Positions 7,670 through 17,053 are shown, counted from the stretch's first letter. The stretch is 64,000 bases of DNA from Helicobacter sp. MIT 05-5294 (GCF_000765675.1 NZ_JRPA02000003.1:1-64000); one strand, 5' to 3'. The notes: generated from the sequence alone by a model not told the origin. A program made the numbers and translations.

Positions 7670-8434
7670 ATGACACATGTTGTGCAGGCATTATTTTTGC
7701 GAGAATTAAAGACGCGTTTTGGTAAAAACAAGCGACTAGGGTATTTTTGGGTTATTGGAGAACCTATGTCGCATATTCTTTTTTTCTTGATTATCTTCAC
7801 TATGATTCGCGCAAGATCTATCCCGCAAGTGCCTGTTGAAATGTTTTTGGTTACGGGTTTTGTGCCTTTTTTTATGTTTAGAAACATTGTCCAACAAATT
7901 ATGTCTGGCGTGCAAGCAAACCTCGGATTAATAGCTTATAAGCCCGTTAAACCGATTCATATTTTTATCGCTCGTGCGCTTCTTGAAATCTGCATTTATT
8001 TTTCTGTGTTTGTGATTTTTATGCTTGGTTTTGGTTGGATTTTAGACTTGCCGATACTTCCCATTAATTTCTTAGAAGTTTTGATTGCCTTTGTTGGCTT
8101 AGCGTTTTTGGGATTCGCACTTGGAGTTTGTTTGGCATTTTTGGACAGCGAAGTAGAATATGCAAAAATATTCATCAGCTATGGAATCAATATCCTATAC
8201 TTCGCCTCTGCGGTTTTATATCCGCTTTGGATTATGCCAAACCATATTGTAGAATTTTTGATTTATAATCCTGTTTTGCAATTTCTTGAAATGCTAAGAG
8301 GCAATTATTTCCCTAACTATCCTCTAACACAAGGGATTGATTTCCTCTATCCTTTTACTTTTTCCATTGTTTTGCTTTTTATTGGGCTTTGGTATTATTA
8401 TTTCCGCTACAAATATTTAGGGCAAATTAAATGA
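7670..8434 (+). CDS. Capsule polysaccharide ABC transporter permease KpsM
   Basis: ABC-2 type permease that, with KpsT, moves lipid-linked group 2 capsule polysaccharide across the inner membrane. The sequence begins MTHVVQALFLRELKTRFGKN, matching the KpsM N-terminus, and contains GYFWVIGEPMSH followed by six hydrophobic segments to LGQIK. A longer in-frame extension from 7568 is possible but hydrophobic and unlike the family, so I use the ATG at 7670. It overlaps kpsT by 4 bp (ATGA) and heads kpsM-T-E-D-S. Confidence 0.92.
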   Translation: MTHVVQALFLRELKTRFGKNKRLGYFWVIGEPMSHILFFLIIFTMIRARSIPQVPVEMFLVTGFVPFFMFRNIVQQIMSGVQANLGLIAYKPVKPIHIFIARALLEICIYFSVFVIFMLGFGWILDLPILPINFLEVLIAFVGLAFLGFALGVCLAFLDSEVEYAKIFISYGINILYFASAVLYPLWIMPNHIVEFLIYNPVLQFLEMLRGNYFPNYPLTQGIDFLYPFTFSIVLLFIGLWYYYFRYKYLGQIK

Positions 8435-9087
8435 TAAAGCTTGACCATATCACAAAATCCTATCCATTAAATAAAGGAAGACATTATGTTTTTAAAGATT
8501 TTACTTTTGAGTTTCCCGATGATTGCAGTATCGGGCTTATGGGGCGCAACGGAGCTGGTAAATCAACTCTTATGCGCATATTAGGCGGAATGGATATGCC
8601 TGATAAAGGCAAAGTCATCACAGACAAGAAAATTTCCTTTCCTATCGGGCTTGGTTCGTTTTTTCAAGGCACTTTAAGCGCGAAAGATAATATTAAATTT
8701 CTCGCGCGTGTTTATGGCTACAAAGGCGATGCTTTGAGAGAAAAAATCGCTTTTGTTGAAGAGTTTGCCGAAATTGGTAAATTTTTTGACGAACCTAGCG
8801 GTATTTTGTCATCAGGAATGCGCTCACGCGTTTTGTTTGGAATGAGTATGGCATTTGATTTTGATTATTATTTGATTGATGAAGCAGGAGCAGTAGGCGA
8901 CCCGGCTTTTAAGAAAAAGAGTGAAAAACTCTATCAAGAAAAACTAAGTTCTTCTAAAGTGATTTTAGTCTCTCATAGTGTTTCAGAAATCAAACGATGG
9001 TGCCACAAAATCATTCATCTTCAAAATGGCGAAATAAAAGTTTATGACGATGTCGATGAGGGCATCAAGGCATATCAAGGACAATAA
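8431..9087 (+). CDS. Capsule polysaccharide ABC transporter ATPase KpsT
   Basis: Cytoplasmic ATPase of the capsule exporter. Walker A GRNGAGKS lies at residues 38-45. The signature is the KpsT-typical LSSGMRSRV rather than LSGGQ. Walker B runs YYLIDEAGAVGD and the switch His is in LVSHS. At 218 residues it has normal KpsT length. Overlap with kpsM and immediate contact with kpsE indicate translational coupling. Confidence 0.95.
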   Translation: MIKLDHITKSYPLNKGRHYVFKDFTFEFPDDCSIGLMGRNGAGKSTLMRILGGMDMPDKGKVITDKKISFPIGLGSFFQGTLSAKDNIKFLARVYGYKGDALREKIAFVEEFAEIGKFFDEPSGILSSGMRSRVLFGMSMAFDFDYYLIDEAGAVGDPAFKKKSEKLYQEKLSSSKVILVSHSVSEIKRWCHKIIHLQNGEIKVYDDVDEGIKAYQGQ

Positions 9088-10215
9088 ATGGCTTTTTTAA
9101 AATCTTTTTTGCAACAACCTCGCTCCCAAAAGCTTTTGCCTTTTTTCCAAAGCTTTAAAGTCGTCTATGTGCTGATGGTTTTTGTGATTCTTTATTATTT
9201 GCTAATTGCAGCAGACCGCTATGTAAGCTCTATTACAATTAGTGTGCGTTCTATCAATAACGATATTGCTCCTGTTAGCGGTTTGGCTTCCTTGATTGGA
9301 GTCAATACAGGTTCAAGAGAAGATGTGCAATTCTTAAAACAATACATTCATTCTTTAGATATGCTTCACATACTTGACAAAGAGATTCAACTAAAAAAAC
9401 TCTACGAATCGCAGAAAAAAGACCCTTTCTTTATGTTATTTCCCAATTCAAGCCAAGAAAGCTTTTTGAAGTTTTATCAAGATAGAGTGCAAATTGCTCT
9501 TGATGAAACTTCTGGATTATTGCAAGTGAATGTAGAGGGATTCTCACCGCAAGATGCCAAGATGATCGCAGAGGCTATTCTAAAAGAATCCGAACGCTTT
9601 GTGAATGAGATTTCGCAAAGTGCTGCAAGAGAACAAATGATCTTCGCTGAACAAGAACTTCTAAAGGCAAAAACGCGTCTGCAAACTGCCAAAAATGAGT
9701 TGTTATCTTTTCAAAGTCGCTATGGTGTTTTTGACCCACTCAAACAAGCAGAAGCGAAAGCCAACCTAACCACAGGCATTGAAAGCAAAATCTCCGAAAA
9801 AGAAACACAGCTTACGACCATGCGCACTTATCTCAATGACAATGCCCCACAAATTGTAATGCTAAACTCCGAGATTAACGCACTCAAAAAACAATTATCC
9901 AAAGAAACTTCCAAGATTGTTGCTTCTAGCAACTCCAAAAGACTAAACGACTTAGCAGCAAAATTTCAAGACTTGACAATCGAGGCGCAATTCGCCCAAG
10001 ATACTTACACGGTGGCATTAACTTCCATTGAAACCACAAGAATTGAATCTAGTCGTAAAATCAAGCATTTAGTAATCATTCAAAATGCGAGTGAGCCACA
10101 ATCTCCGGAATATCCAAAGAGATTGTATAACATCGTTACTATTTTTGTGATAATGTCTATGGTTTATGGCATTATTAAACTGATTGCAATGATTATAGAG
10201 GAGCATAGATACTAA
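9088..10215 (+). CDS. Capsule export inner-membrane protein KpsE
   Basis: Polysaccharide co-polymerase/periplasmic adaptor linking the KpsMT exporter to the outer-membrane KpsD. The 375-residue protein has a transmembrane segment near residues 27-45 (VVYVLMVFVILYYLLI). A long periplasmic coiled-coil region follows (about 160-300, rich in Q, K, E and T), and there is a second membrane segment near 347-370. The start codon follows the kpsT stop directly. The gene overlaps kpsD by one base. Confidence 0.92.
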   Translation: MAFLKSFLQQPRSQKLLPFFQSFKVVYVLMVFVILYYLLIAADRYVSSITISVRSINNDIAPVSGLASLIGVNTGSREDVQFLKQYIHSLDMLHILDKEIQLKKLYESQKKDPFFMLFPNSSQESFLKFYQDRVQIALDETSGLLQVNVEGFSPQDAKMIAEAILKESERFVNEISQSAAREQMIFAEQELLKAKTRLQTAKNELLSFQSRYGVFDPLKQAEAKANLTTGIESKISEKETQLTTMRTYLNDNAPQIVMLNSEINALKKQLSKETSKIVASSNSKRLNDLAAKFQDLTIEAQFAQDTYTVALTSIETTRIESSRKIKHLVIIQNASEPQSPEYPKRLYNIVTIFVIMSMVYGIIKLIAMIIEEHRY

Positions 10216-11954
10216 TGAAAAAAATCGTCCAAACCTTATTAATTCATAGTCTTTTATTGACTTGCTTTGCTCAAGCGGTTGATGTCTCATCTATTTCGGT
10301 GATTCCAAGCACAAACTCAACACAAACCGAAAACGCACAAATGCAAGAGACAAATCCCGCTCAAATGAGCCAAAACCAAATGCAGCAACCCAATGCTAAT
10401 TTTGCAAATGAGCAAAATACGCAGAATCCCATCGTTCCGCAACTTCCTCCTGTTTTTGGTGCGCATTTGTTTAACGGAAACTTCACACAAGCTTCCCAAT
10501 CCCTCTATAATCCAGATTATAAAATCGCAGTAGGAGATAAAATCAACTTCAGAATGTGGGGCGCAGTAGAGTTTCAACAAGAGCTTATGGTGGATTCTCA
10601 AGGTAATGTGTTTGTGCCAAGCGTAGGCGCGGTCAATCTATTAGGCGTCAAAAATAGCGATTTAGTCAAAGTCCTCAAAGCCAATATTGCAAAAATCTAC
10701 AAACAAAATGTTTTTGTTTATGCGGATATGAATGTTTATCAAAATGTCTCAATTTTTGTTACCGGAAATGTCAATCAACCGGGGCTTTATCAAGGTTTAA
10801 GCTCGGATTCTGTGGTGCAATATTTAGATAAAGCAGGTGGAATCAATTTAGAATATGGAAGTTTTCGGAATATTGAAATCTTACGCAACAACAAAATCGT
10901 GTTAAATGTAGATTTATACGACTTTCTTTTCAATGGAAAAATGCAGTTATTTCCTTTTAGAACAGGTGATGTCATTTTAGTAAAAAATGTCGAGAGTTAT
11001 GCTTTTGCAGAGGGTGATGTGCAAAAGCCTTTTAGATTCGAGCTTAAAGATGACATTAAAACGCTCCAAGATTTAGCTGACGCTGCTGGAGCAAAACCTG
11101 TTGTAACAAACGCAGTTGTGCGTTCTTACTTGCCTAATCACACGATGGATATTGCTTCTTATAACAAAAAAGAATTTCAATCCGTTCCTTTAAGGGTGGG
11201 CGATGAAGTAGAGTTTCGCCCAGATTATAACGCCCAAAATATCAATATCAAAATTGAAGGCGAACACAATGGCTTACATTCTATGGTTGTCAAAAAAGGG
11301 ACGAGTTTAGCAGAAGTAGTCTTAAAACTAAAACCCAACGCACAATCCAATATGGACGCCGTGCAAGTTTATCGTTTAAGCGTCGCCCAAACACAAAAGA
11401 AGCTTATTGAAGCGCAACTAAAGGAGCTTGAAACACTCGCTCTAACCTCTTCTTCTGTTACTTCTCAAGAAGCAAGTATGCGCGCAAGTCATTCTAAGAT
11501 GATTTTAGAATTTATCGAAAGAGCTAAAAATGTCCAGCCCAAAGGTCAAGTTGTTTTAGAAAACAAGCAATCCTACACAACAACGATTCTTGAAGAAGGA
11601 GATGTGATTAATATTCCTGCTAAAACGAATCTTGTTTTGGTTCAAGGAGAGGTGGCATTGCCCGGTGCATTTGTTTATGATAGCACGAAAAACTTACAAG
11701 ACTATATCAAATTAGCGGGCGATTTCACAGAACGCGCTAACAAAAAGCGGATTCTCGTCATTCGCTCCAATGGCAAGGCAGAACGATATAATGGCAGTTG
11801 GTTAGCACTCTCTAATGCTCCTACAATGCGACCGGGGGATTCCTTGCTCGTGTTGCCAGAGATTGAAACAGGGCGCGGATTGCAAATCACAAGTGCTTTA
11901 ACGCAAATTCTTTATCAAGTTGCAATCGCTACAAAAGTTATCTTAGACCTCTAA
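10215..11954 (+). CDS. Capsule export outer-membrane protein KpsD (Wza family)
   Basis: Outer-membrane or periplasmic polysaccharide exporter of the OPX family. A signal peptide (MKKIVQTLLIHSLLLTCFAQA) is followed by a Q/N-rich linker to about residue 75. The poly-export domain begins YKIAVGDKINFRMWG, and several SLBB-type domains follow (NQPGLYQGLSS, EGDVQKPFRFEL, QGEVALPGAFVYD). No lipobox Cys follows the signal peptide, unlike classical Wza. At 579 residues it fits KpsD. It is part of the kpsM-T-E-D-S run. Confidence 0.93.
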   Translation: MKKIVQTLLIHSLLLTCFAQAVDVSSISVIPSTNSTQTENAQMQETNPAQMSQNQMQQPNANFANEQNTQNPIVPQLPPVFGAHLFNGNFTQASQSLYNPDYKIAVGDKINFRMWGAVEFQQELMVDSQGNVFVPSVGAVNLLGVKNSDLVKVLKANIAKIYKQNVFVYADMNVYQNVSIFVTGNVNQPGLYQGLSSDSVVQYLDKAGGINLEYGSFRNIEILRNNKIVLNVDLYDFLFNGKMQLFPFRTGDVILVKNVESYAFAEGDVQKPFRFELKDDIKTLQDLADAAGAKPVVTNAVVRSYLPNHTMDIASYNKKEFQSVPLRVGDEVEFRPDYNAQNINIKIEGEHNGLHSMVVKKGTSLAEVVLKLKPNAQSNMDAVQVYRLSVAQTQKKLIEAQLKELETLALTSSSVTSQEASMRASHSKMILEFIERAKNVQPKGQVVLENKQSYTTTILEEGDVINIPAKTNLVLVQGEVALPGAFVYDSTKNLQDYIKLAGDFTERANKKRILVIRSNGKAERYNGSWLALSNAPTMRPGDSLLVLPEIETGRGLQITSALTQILYQVAIATKVILDL

Positions 11955-11977
11955 TCTAAACAAGTGGAATCCTTTCA

Positions 11978-13213
11978 ATGCAATTAGATGATGCAATCTC
12001 ACAATTTAAGGATTCCAACATTCTTCTTTTGCAAGGACCAGTGGGTCCATTTTTTTATCATTTAGCGCAGAATCTCAAACGCCTCAACAATCAAGTTTTC
12101 AAGCTTAATTTCAATGGTGGAGACTTCTTGTTTTTTCCTTTTGGGGCAAAAAATTATCGCGGTAAAATGGAAAATTTCAGAGAATTTATTAGAAATTTTT
12201 ATCGCGAACATAAGATTCAAATCATCTTTATGTTTAATGATTGTCGTCCGCTGCATAAAATCGCTATTGAAGTTGCCAAATCACAAGGGATTCCATGCTT
12301 CATCTTTGAAGAGGGCTATATTCGTCCAAATTTTATCACCTTAGAATATGAGGGAGTGAATGCAAACTCCACACTTTCCAAAGACCCACAAACCTTTCTT
12401 AATTATCTCCCCAAAAATAAGACAAAAGAATGCGGCGTAGAACATTCCTTTAGAAATATGGCGTGGTTTTCTTTTCTTTATTGGTTTGCTTCTTTTTGGT
12501 GTGGATTGTATTATAACAACCAGCTACACCACCGCAGTTTAAGTGGTATGGAGATGTTTCCTTGGTTTCTTTCGCTCATTAGAAAACAAGTTTATAAAAT
12601 CAGCGAAAAAGAAGAAGTTGAATTTGTTTTAGAATCCAAAAAACAATATTTTGCTTTAATCTTGCAAGTGCATAATGATACACAAATCAAAAACCACTTC
12701 AAAGGCAAGAGGATTGAAAATTTCATTAAAAATTCCATTCGTTCCTTTGCGCAACATTCCAAACCACAGCATTTTTTGGTTATCAAACACCACCCAATGG
12801 ATAGAGGATACAAAAACTATCAAATCTTCATTAAGCGACAAGCAAGAAAATACAATGTCAAAGAACGCGTAATCTATCTACACGACATTCACTTGCCTGA
12901 TTTTTTGCATAATGCTTTGGGTTGCATTGTGATTAACAGCACTACAGGACTTTCAAGCATTCTGCACAAATGCCCCACCAAAGTATGCGGTCGCTCTTTT
13001 TACGATATTGAAGGACTAACCTTTCAAGGACCTTTAAGTAAGTTTTGGAGTAGCGCGAAAAAATTTAAAATCAACCAACAACTTTATACTAATTTTCGGG
13101 AATATCTGATTGACCATAACCAAATCAATGGCAGCTTTTATGGCACATTATCCAAAAATCCCCCCCCCCGCAACCAACAAAGGAAACCCTTAAGCGAAGC
13201 TGAAAGTAACTAA
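11978..13213 (+). CDS. Capsule Kdo-linker glycosyltransferase KpsS
   Basis: KpsS starts the poly-Kdo linker on lysophosphatidylglycerol, to which group 2 capsules are anchored; KpsC, which extends it, is not in this window. Diagnostic stretches are NILLLQGPVGPFFYHLAQ at the N-terminus, PCFIFEEGYIRP, FLVIKHHPMDRGYKNY and VINSTTGLSSILHKCPTKVCG. The last codons contain a C10 tract (13160-13169), so slippage would exchange only the final 10-15 residues (RNQQRKP here; ATNKGNP or QPTKETLKRS in the other frames). Start 23 bp after kpsD. Confidence 0.9.
   Translation: MQLDDAISQFKDSNILLLQGPVGPFFYHLAQNLKRLNNQVFKLNFNGGDFLFFPFGAKNYRGKMENFREFIRNFYREHKIQIIFMFNDCRPLHKIAIEVAKSQGIPCFIFEEGYIRPNFITLEYEGVNANSTLSKDPQTFLNYLPKNKTKECGVEHSFRNMAWFSFLYWFASFWCGLYYNNQLHHRSLSGMEMFPWFLSLIRKQVYKISEKEEVEFVLESKKQYFALILQVHNDTQIKNHFKGKRIENFIKNSIRSFAQHSKPQHFLVIKHHPMDRGYKNYQIFIKRQARKYNVKERVIYLHDIHLPDFLHNALGCIVINSTTGLSSILHKCPTKVCGRSFYDIEGLTFQGPLSKFWSSAKKFKINQQLYTNFREYLIDHNQINGSFYGTLSKNPPPRNQQRKPLSEAESN
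13160..13169. repeat. Homopolymer C10 in the kpsS 3' end
   Basis: Ten C encode Pro-Pro-Pro-Arg near the KpsS C-terminus. All three frames end within 15 codons after the tract, so length changes would alter a short tail rather than abolish the enzyme. Confidence 0.85.
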
Positions 13214-13226
13214 TTTGATTGTTTGC

Positions 13227-13263
13227 GCTTTTTAGGGTTCTACTTCATAGAATCCTAAAAAGC
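13227..13263. terminator. Bidirectional terminator between kpsS and HAD gene
   Basis: A 16-bp stem (GCTTTTTAGGGTTCTA with its complement, one G-T pair) and 5-base loop CTTCA lie between convergent genes. The arms carry T/A runs, so it can stop transcription from both sides. Confidence 0.9.
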
Positions 13264-13304
13264 AAAACGACTTGCAAAACATTATAAATTTTAAATCCAC
13301 GCGC

Positions 13305-13952
13305 TTAGCTTTTTTGGATTCTCTCTATCGCCTCTAGCGCGTCTTTGGCGATATGATGAGCGTATTGTTGCAACAACTCCGCACTTGCATAACCACTTAA
13401 AACGCCTATGCTTTGAATCTTTGCATTATTTGCTGCTTGAATATCCAAAGGCGTATCGCCAATCATATAAATATTATTCTTTGCAATTTCCTTTGGCATA
13501 AATTCCAAAGCTAATAAAATAGGCTGTGCACTTGGTTTTGCCTCTAGTGTATTTTCTCTACCAACAACACAGACAAAGTATTCCAACACGCCTAAATGCT
13601 CCAAAATTATCTTAGAGTATTTGGCGGTTTTTGTGGTTACTACGCCCAAATGAGCGAACTCATAAGCCTTTTTAATGGCTTGTTGTGCATTTTCTAACAA
13701 ATGCGTTTTGGCGTTGCAGATTTTGCCATAATGCTCTCTGTAAATTGCGATAAATTCCGGAATCTTAGAATCTTCTACACCAAATGTATGGAACATATCT
13801 TCTAAAGTATATCCGATTTGCGCACTTGCAAATTCATAAGTCGGGGCAGTTTGGTTAAAATGCTTAAAAGCCTCGCAGATTCCTTCATAAACCGCCTCCG
13901 TAGAATCAATCAATGTGCCATCTAAATCAAATAAAATAATCTTGTTTTTCAT
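13305..13952 (-). CDS. HAD-superfamily phosphatase (Gph-like)
   Basis: Cytoplasmic HAD hydrolase, probably phosphoglycolate phosphatase-like. Motif I is LFDLDGTLIDST near the N-terminus, motif II is VVTTKTAKYS, and the motif III/IV region is YMIGDTPLDIQAANNA. I choose the ATG at 13952 over 13970 because AAGGAAG lies just upstream of the second ATG and inside the longer version. It converges on the capsule operon and ends at their shared terminator. The physiological substrate cannot be read from the sequence. Confidence 0.8.
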   Translation of the reverse strand: MKNKIILFDLDGTLIDSTEAVYEGICEAFKHFNQTAPTYEFASAQIGYTLEDMFHTFGVEDSKIPEFIAIYREHYGKICNAKTHLLENAQQAIKKAYEFAHLGVVTTKTAKYSKIILEHLGVLEYFVCVVGRENTLEAKPSAQPILLALEFMPKEIAKNNIYMIGDTPLDIQAANNAKIQSIGVLSGYASAELLQQYAHHIAKDALEAIERIQKS

Positions 13953-14091
13953 TGACTTCCTTAAAATCATTAATGTAGAGTCTTAAGTTTAACGCATTTT
14001 AGTTTAAAATTCTCTAGCAAACCTTTGCGATTCTATGGTTTTATCTTGTTTATTTTGCTAGAAACACGCGCAGATTTAAGGCATTTTTGAT

Positions 14092-14097
14092 TATAAT
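14092..14097 (+). promoter_or_regulatory. Probable -10 box of lysA-pheA
   Basis: TATAAT 40 bp before the lysA ATG in an AT-rich stretch, with no other promoter-like site before the gene. Confidence 0.5.
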
Positions 14098-14136
14098 CCA
14101 AATCTTTTAAACTTAAAACCTAAAAAGAGTGAAGTG

Positions 14137-15393
14137 ATGAAAAATATTGGGGCTTTAAATATCCCTGAACTTTGTGGGAATTTTGACAAAGCTTTATTGC
14201 AAAAAGCAGCAGCGCAGTTTGGCACACCTTTGTATGTTTATGATTTAGATAGAATCACGGCGAAATACGAACAACTTAAACTCGCTTTTGGCGGACGCAA
14301 AGCAATGATTTGCTACGCCTTAAAAGCAAACTCCAATTTAAGCGTGATTAAAAAAATGGCAAGTTTGGAAAGTGGCGCGGATTGTGTTTCTTTAGGAGAA
14401 ATAAAACGCGCAATTTTAGGCGGGATTCCTAAATATAAAATCATTTATAGCGGTGTGGGTAAGCAAGAATTTGAAATCAAAGAAACTTTAAAGCTTGGAA
14501 TCTTGTTTATCAACATAGAAAGCAAGGAAGAAATGTTGCTTGTAGAATCTTGCGCGAAAGAATTAGGAATCCCTGCGAGAATTTCTGTGCGCGTTAATCC
14601 AGATATTGACCCGCAAACGCACCCTTATATTTCTACGGGTTTAAAAGAAAATAAATTTGGCGTAAATCTTGAAGAAGCGAAAGGAATCTACTTATATGCG
14701 CACAATTCGCCTTATTTAGAGCCTATTGGGATTCATTTTCACATTGGAAGCCAATTAACCAAATTAAAGCCAGTCTCCGAATCTGCGCAAAAAATAGCAC
14801 AACTCACGCACAGTTTACTTGCGCTTAAAATGGATATTAAGTTTTTTGATATTGGCGGTGGAATCGGAATCACTTATAGCGATGAGACAACAATTAACCC
14901 TTATGACTACGCACAAGCGATTTTAGAGGAACTGCGCGGGTTAGATTTGACGATTATTTGTGAGCCGGGCAGATTTATCGTAGGTAATAGCGGAGTGTTT
15001 TTGACCAAAGTGCTTTATCAAAAGGAACATCAAGGCAAACGATTCGTAATTGTAGATGGCGCAATGAATGATTTGATTCGCCCAAGCCTTTATAACGCAT
15101 ACCACCAGATTGTCCCACTCAATGCGGAATTGCAGGAAACAACAAGCGCAGATGTCGTAGGACCTGTTTGCGAGAGCGGAGATTATTTGGGCAAAAACAT
15201 TTCTCTCCCTCCATTGCAAAGCGGAGATATTTTAGCCGTGTTAAGCAGCGGTGCGTATGGGTTTAGTATGTCTAGCAACTACAATACACGCCCACGCAGC
15301 GCGGAGGTTGCGATAGAAAAAGGAGAAGCGCGATTGATTCGTAGGCGAGAAAATTTTGAAGATTTAATTGCATTAGAAAAAGACTATTTATAA
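14137..15393 (+). CDS. Diaminopimelate decarboxylase LysA
   Basis: PLP enzyme that converts meso-diaminopimelate to L-lysine, the last lysine step. The PLP-lysine motif CYALKANSN lies near residue 60, followed by IGIHFHIGSQ, FDIGGGIG, CEPGRF and the substrate/PLP motif GPVCESGDYLG near the C-terminus. A GTG three bases upstream is also possible, but ATG at 14137 sits better behind AGAGTGAAG. It is followed 13 bp later by pheA, so amino-acid biosynthesis genes are co-transcribed. Confidence 0.96.
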   Translation: MKNIGALNIPELCGNFDKALLQKAAAQFGTPLYVYDLDRITAKYEQLKLAFGGRKAMICYALKANSNLSVIKKMASLESGADCVSLGEIKRAILGGIPKYKIIYSGVGKQEFEIKETLKLGILFINIESKEEMLLVESCAKELGIPARISVRVNPDIDPQTHPYISTGLKENKFGVNLEEAKGIYLYAHNSPYLEPIGIHFHIGSQLTKLKPVSESAQKIAQLTHSLLALKMDIKFFDIGGGIGITYSDETTINPYDYAQAILEELRGLDLTIICEPGRFIVGNSGVFLTKVLYQKEHQGKRFVIVDGAMNDLIRPSLYNAYHQIVPLNAELQETTSADVVGPVCESGDYLGKNISLPPLQSGDILAVLSSGAYGFSMSSNYNTRPRSAEVAIEKGEARLIRRRENFEDLIALEKDYL

Positions 15394-15406
15394 AGGAATC
15401 CTAAAG

Positions 15407-16471
15407 ATGAATTTGCAAAACTTTAGAGCAGAAATTGATAAGATTGATGATGAGATTCTAGGTTTGCTAGAAAAGCGTATGGAGATTGTCAAAAGAATCG
15501 GCAAGGCAAAACTCCAAAGCAACGCTCCGATTTATCGTCCAGAGCGCGAAAAAGAGATTATTGATAGATTAAGCTCCAAAGGCTCATTATTATTAAGCAA
15601 ATCCGCGATTGAAGCGATTTATTTAGAAATTTTTGCTGTCAGTCGTAACCTTGAATTACCTGAACGCGTGGCTTATCTTGGACCTCTTGGAAGCTATACA
15701 CATCAAGCAGCCGAAAGCAGATTTGGCGCGATGTGCGAGTATTTTTCTCACAATACTATTATGCAAGCAGTAAAAAGCGTTGAAGATGGACGCGCGAGTT
15801 ATGCGGTGATTCCTGTTGAAAATAGTCAAAATGGCTCGGTTGGCGAGACATTGGATTTATTGCGGGAGACACAATTGAAAATTGTCGCTGAAATTTATAT
15901 GCCAATCCATCATTGTTTTGCAAGTCGAACACATAGGATTCAAGAGATTGAAATTATTTATTCTAAAGACATTGCTTTTGGGCAATGTTCTAATTTTTTA
16001 AGTGAGCATTCCTTAGACCATATTCAAAGAATCGCAGTGGATTCTACCGCGCGCGCAGTGCAACTTGCAGGAGAGAATCCAAAATGCGCGGCGATTTGTT
16101 CGCCTATTGCTGCAAAACTCTACAACACGCCGATTTTGTTTGAAAACATTGAAAACGATTCGGATAATAAAACGCGTTTTATTGTGATTAGCGATTTCAA
16201 AAATCAGCCTTGCGGTAGGGACAAAACTTCTTTATGTGCGCTTTTGGCAAACGATGACAAACCCGGAGCAATCTATCGTTTGCTTTATGATATTAAGGAT
16301 TTGGATATCAATATGACTTTATTCCAATCACGCCCAAAACGCGCTGGAAAAGACTTTGATTATTGCTTTTTTATTGATATTGATGGGCATATTGATGATG
16401 CAAATGTCAAAGAATTATTCAAACGCTACCCCAATGAATTAAAATGGCTAGGTAGCTACTTGAAAATTTAA
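15407..16471 (+). CDS. Chorismate mutase/prephenate dehydratase PheA
   Basis: Bifunctional P-protein of phenylalanine synthesis. Residues 1-90 are an AroQ chorismate mutase (KIDDEILGLLEKRMEIVKRIG...PEREKEIIDRL). Residues about 92-270 are prephenate dehydratase (VAYLGPLGSYTHQAAESRFG, VIPVENSQNGSVGETLDLL, NDSDNKTRFIVI). The C-terminus is an ACT feedback domain (NDDKPGAIYRLLYDIKDLDINMT). The TRF motif with the catalytic Thr is intact. Length is normal. Co-directional with lysA. Confidence 0.96.
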   Translation: MNLQNFRAEIDKIDDEILGLLEKRMEIVKRIGKAKLQSNAPIYRPEREKEIIDRLSSKGSLLLSKSAIEAIYLEIFAVSRNLELPERVAYLGPLGSYTHQAAESRFGAMCEYFSHNTIMQAVKSVEDGRASYAVIPVENSQNGSVGETLDLLRETQLKIVAEIYMPIHHCFASRTHRIQEIEIIYSKDIAFGQCSNFLSEHSLDHIQRIAVDSTARAVQLAGENPKCAAICSPIAAKLYNTPILFENIENDSDNKTRFIVISDFKNQPCGRDKTSLCALLANDDKPGAIYRLLYDIKDLDINMTLFQSRPKRAGKDFDYCFFIDIDGHIDDANVKELFKRYPNELKWLGSYLKI

Positions 16472-16482
16472 AAAAAGATTTA

Positions 16483-16488
16483 TATAAT
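16483..16488 (+). promoter_or_regulatory. Probable -10 box of fliL-acpS
   Basis: TATAAT 22 bp before the fliL ATG and close to its AAGGAG ribosome-binding site, giving a very short leader. Confidence 0.45.
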
Positions 16489-16510
16489 AAACTTTTATTA
16501 AGGAGAAAAA

Positions 16511-17047
16511 ATGGCAGAAGAAGAAGGCAAAAAAGAATCCAAACTAGAGGGCTTAAAACAGAACAAAATGTTGCTGTTTATTATTATTGGCGTTGTTGCA
16601 TTGCTTTTGATTATTTTGATTGTTGTTGCGATTCTAATTTTCAGCGGAGGCGATGAGCCAGAAGCAGGGGTTGCCGCTCCACAACAACAAAGTGCAGCAA
16701 ACAAAGGCAGTGCGGCGAATCCAAATAGCAATCTTTTAAGCGTAGGTCCTATGTATCCTTTAGACCAAATTATCGTCAATCTGATGACTTCAGGCGGCGG
16801 CAAACGCTATCTTAAAACTTCCATAGAATTAGAGCTTAGTGTGCAAAATCTGCAAACAGAGCTTGATACCAAGCGTAGCATTGTGCGTGATGTGATTATC
16901 ACGATTCTTAGTTCAAAAACCCTTGAAGAAGTGCAAACAACCAAAGGCAAACAAAAGCTTAAAGAAGAGATTATAGAACGACTCAATGAGTTTTTAGTAG
17001 ATGGCAGAATCGCAAATGTCTTTTTGACTGAATTTGTTGTGCAGTAA
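16511..17047 (+). CDS. Flagellar basal-body protein FliL
   Basis: Inner-membrane protein that rings the flagellar stator and supports torque. The N-terminus is charged and cytoplasmic. A single membrane span follows at about residues 19-45 (MLLFIIIGVVALLLIILIVV), then a Gln/Ala/Asn linker, then the periplasmic stomatin-like FliL domain. The domain carries PMYPLDQIIVNLM and RYLKTSIELEL, with LTEFVVQ at the end. At 178 residues it matches epsilon-proteobacterial FliL. acpS follows at 6 bp, a gene pair I know from H. pylori and C. jejuni. Confidence 0.93.
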   Translation: MAEEEGKKESKLEGLKQNKMLLFIIIGVVALLLIILIVVAILIFSGGDEPEAGVAAPQQQSAANKGSAANPNSNLLSVGPMYPLDQIIVNLMTSGGGKRYLKTSIELELSVQNLQTELDTKRSIVRDVIITILSSKTLEEVQTTKGKQKLKEEIIERLNEFLVDGRIANVFLTEFVVQ

Positions 17048-17053
17048 ATTTAT

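Noticed and set aside
13160-13169. C10 tract as an ON/OFF switch of kpsS
   Set aside because: All three frames keep the whole enzyme and change only a short tail.
16498-16803. Antisense gene opposite fliL
   Set aside because: Low-complexity translation of the fliL membrane span on the opposite strand; fliL itself is unambiguous.
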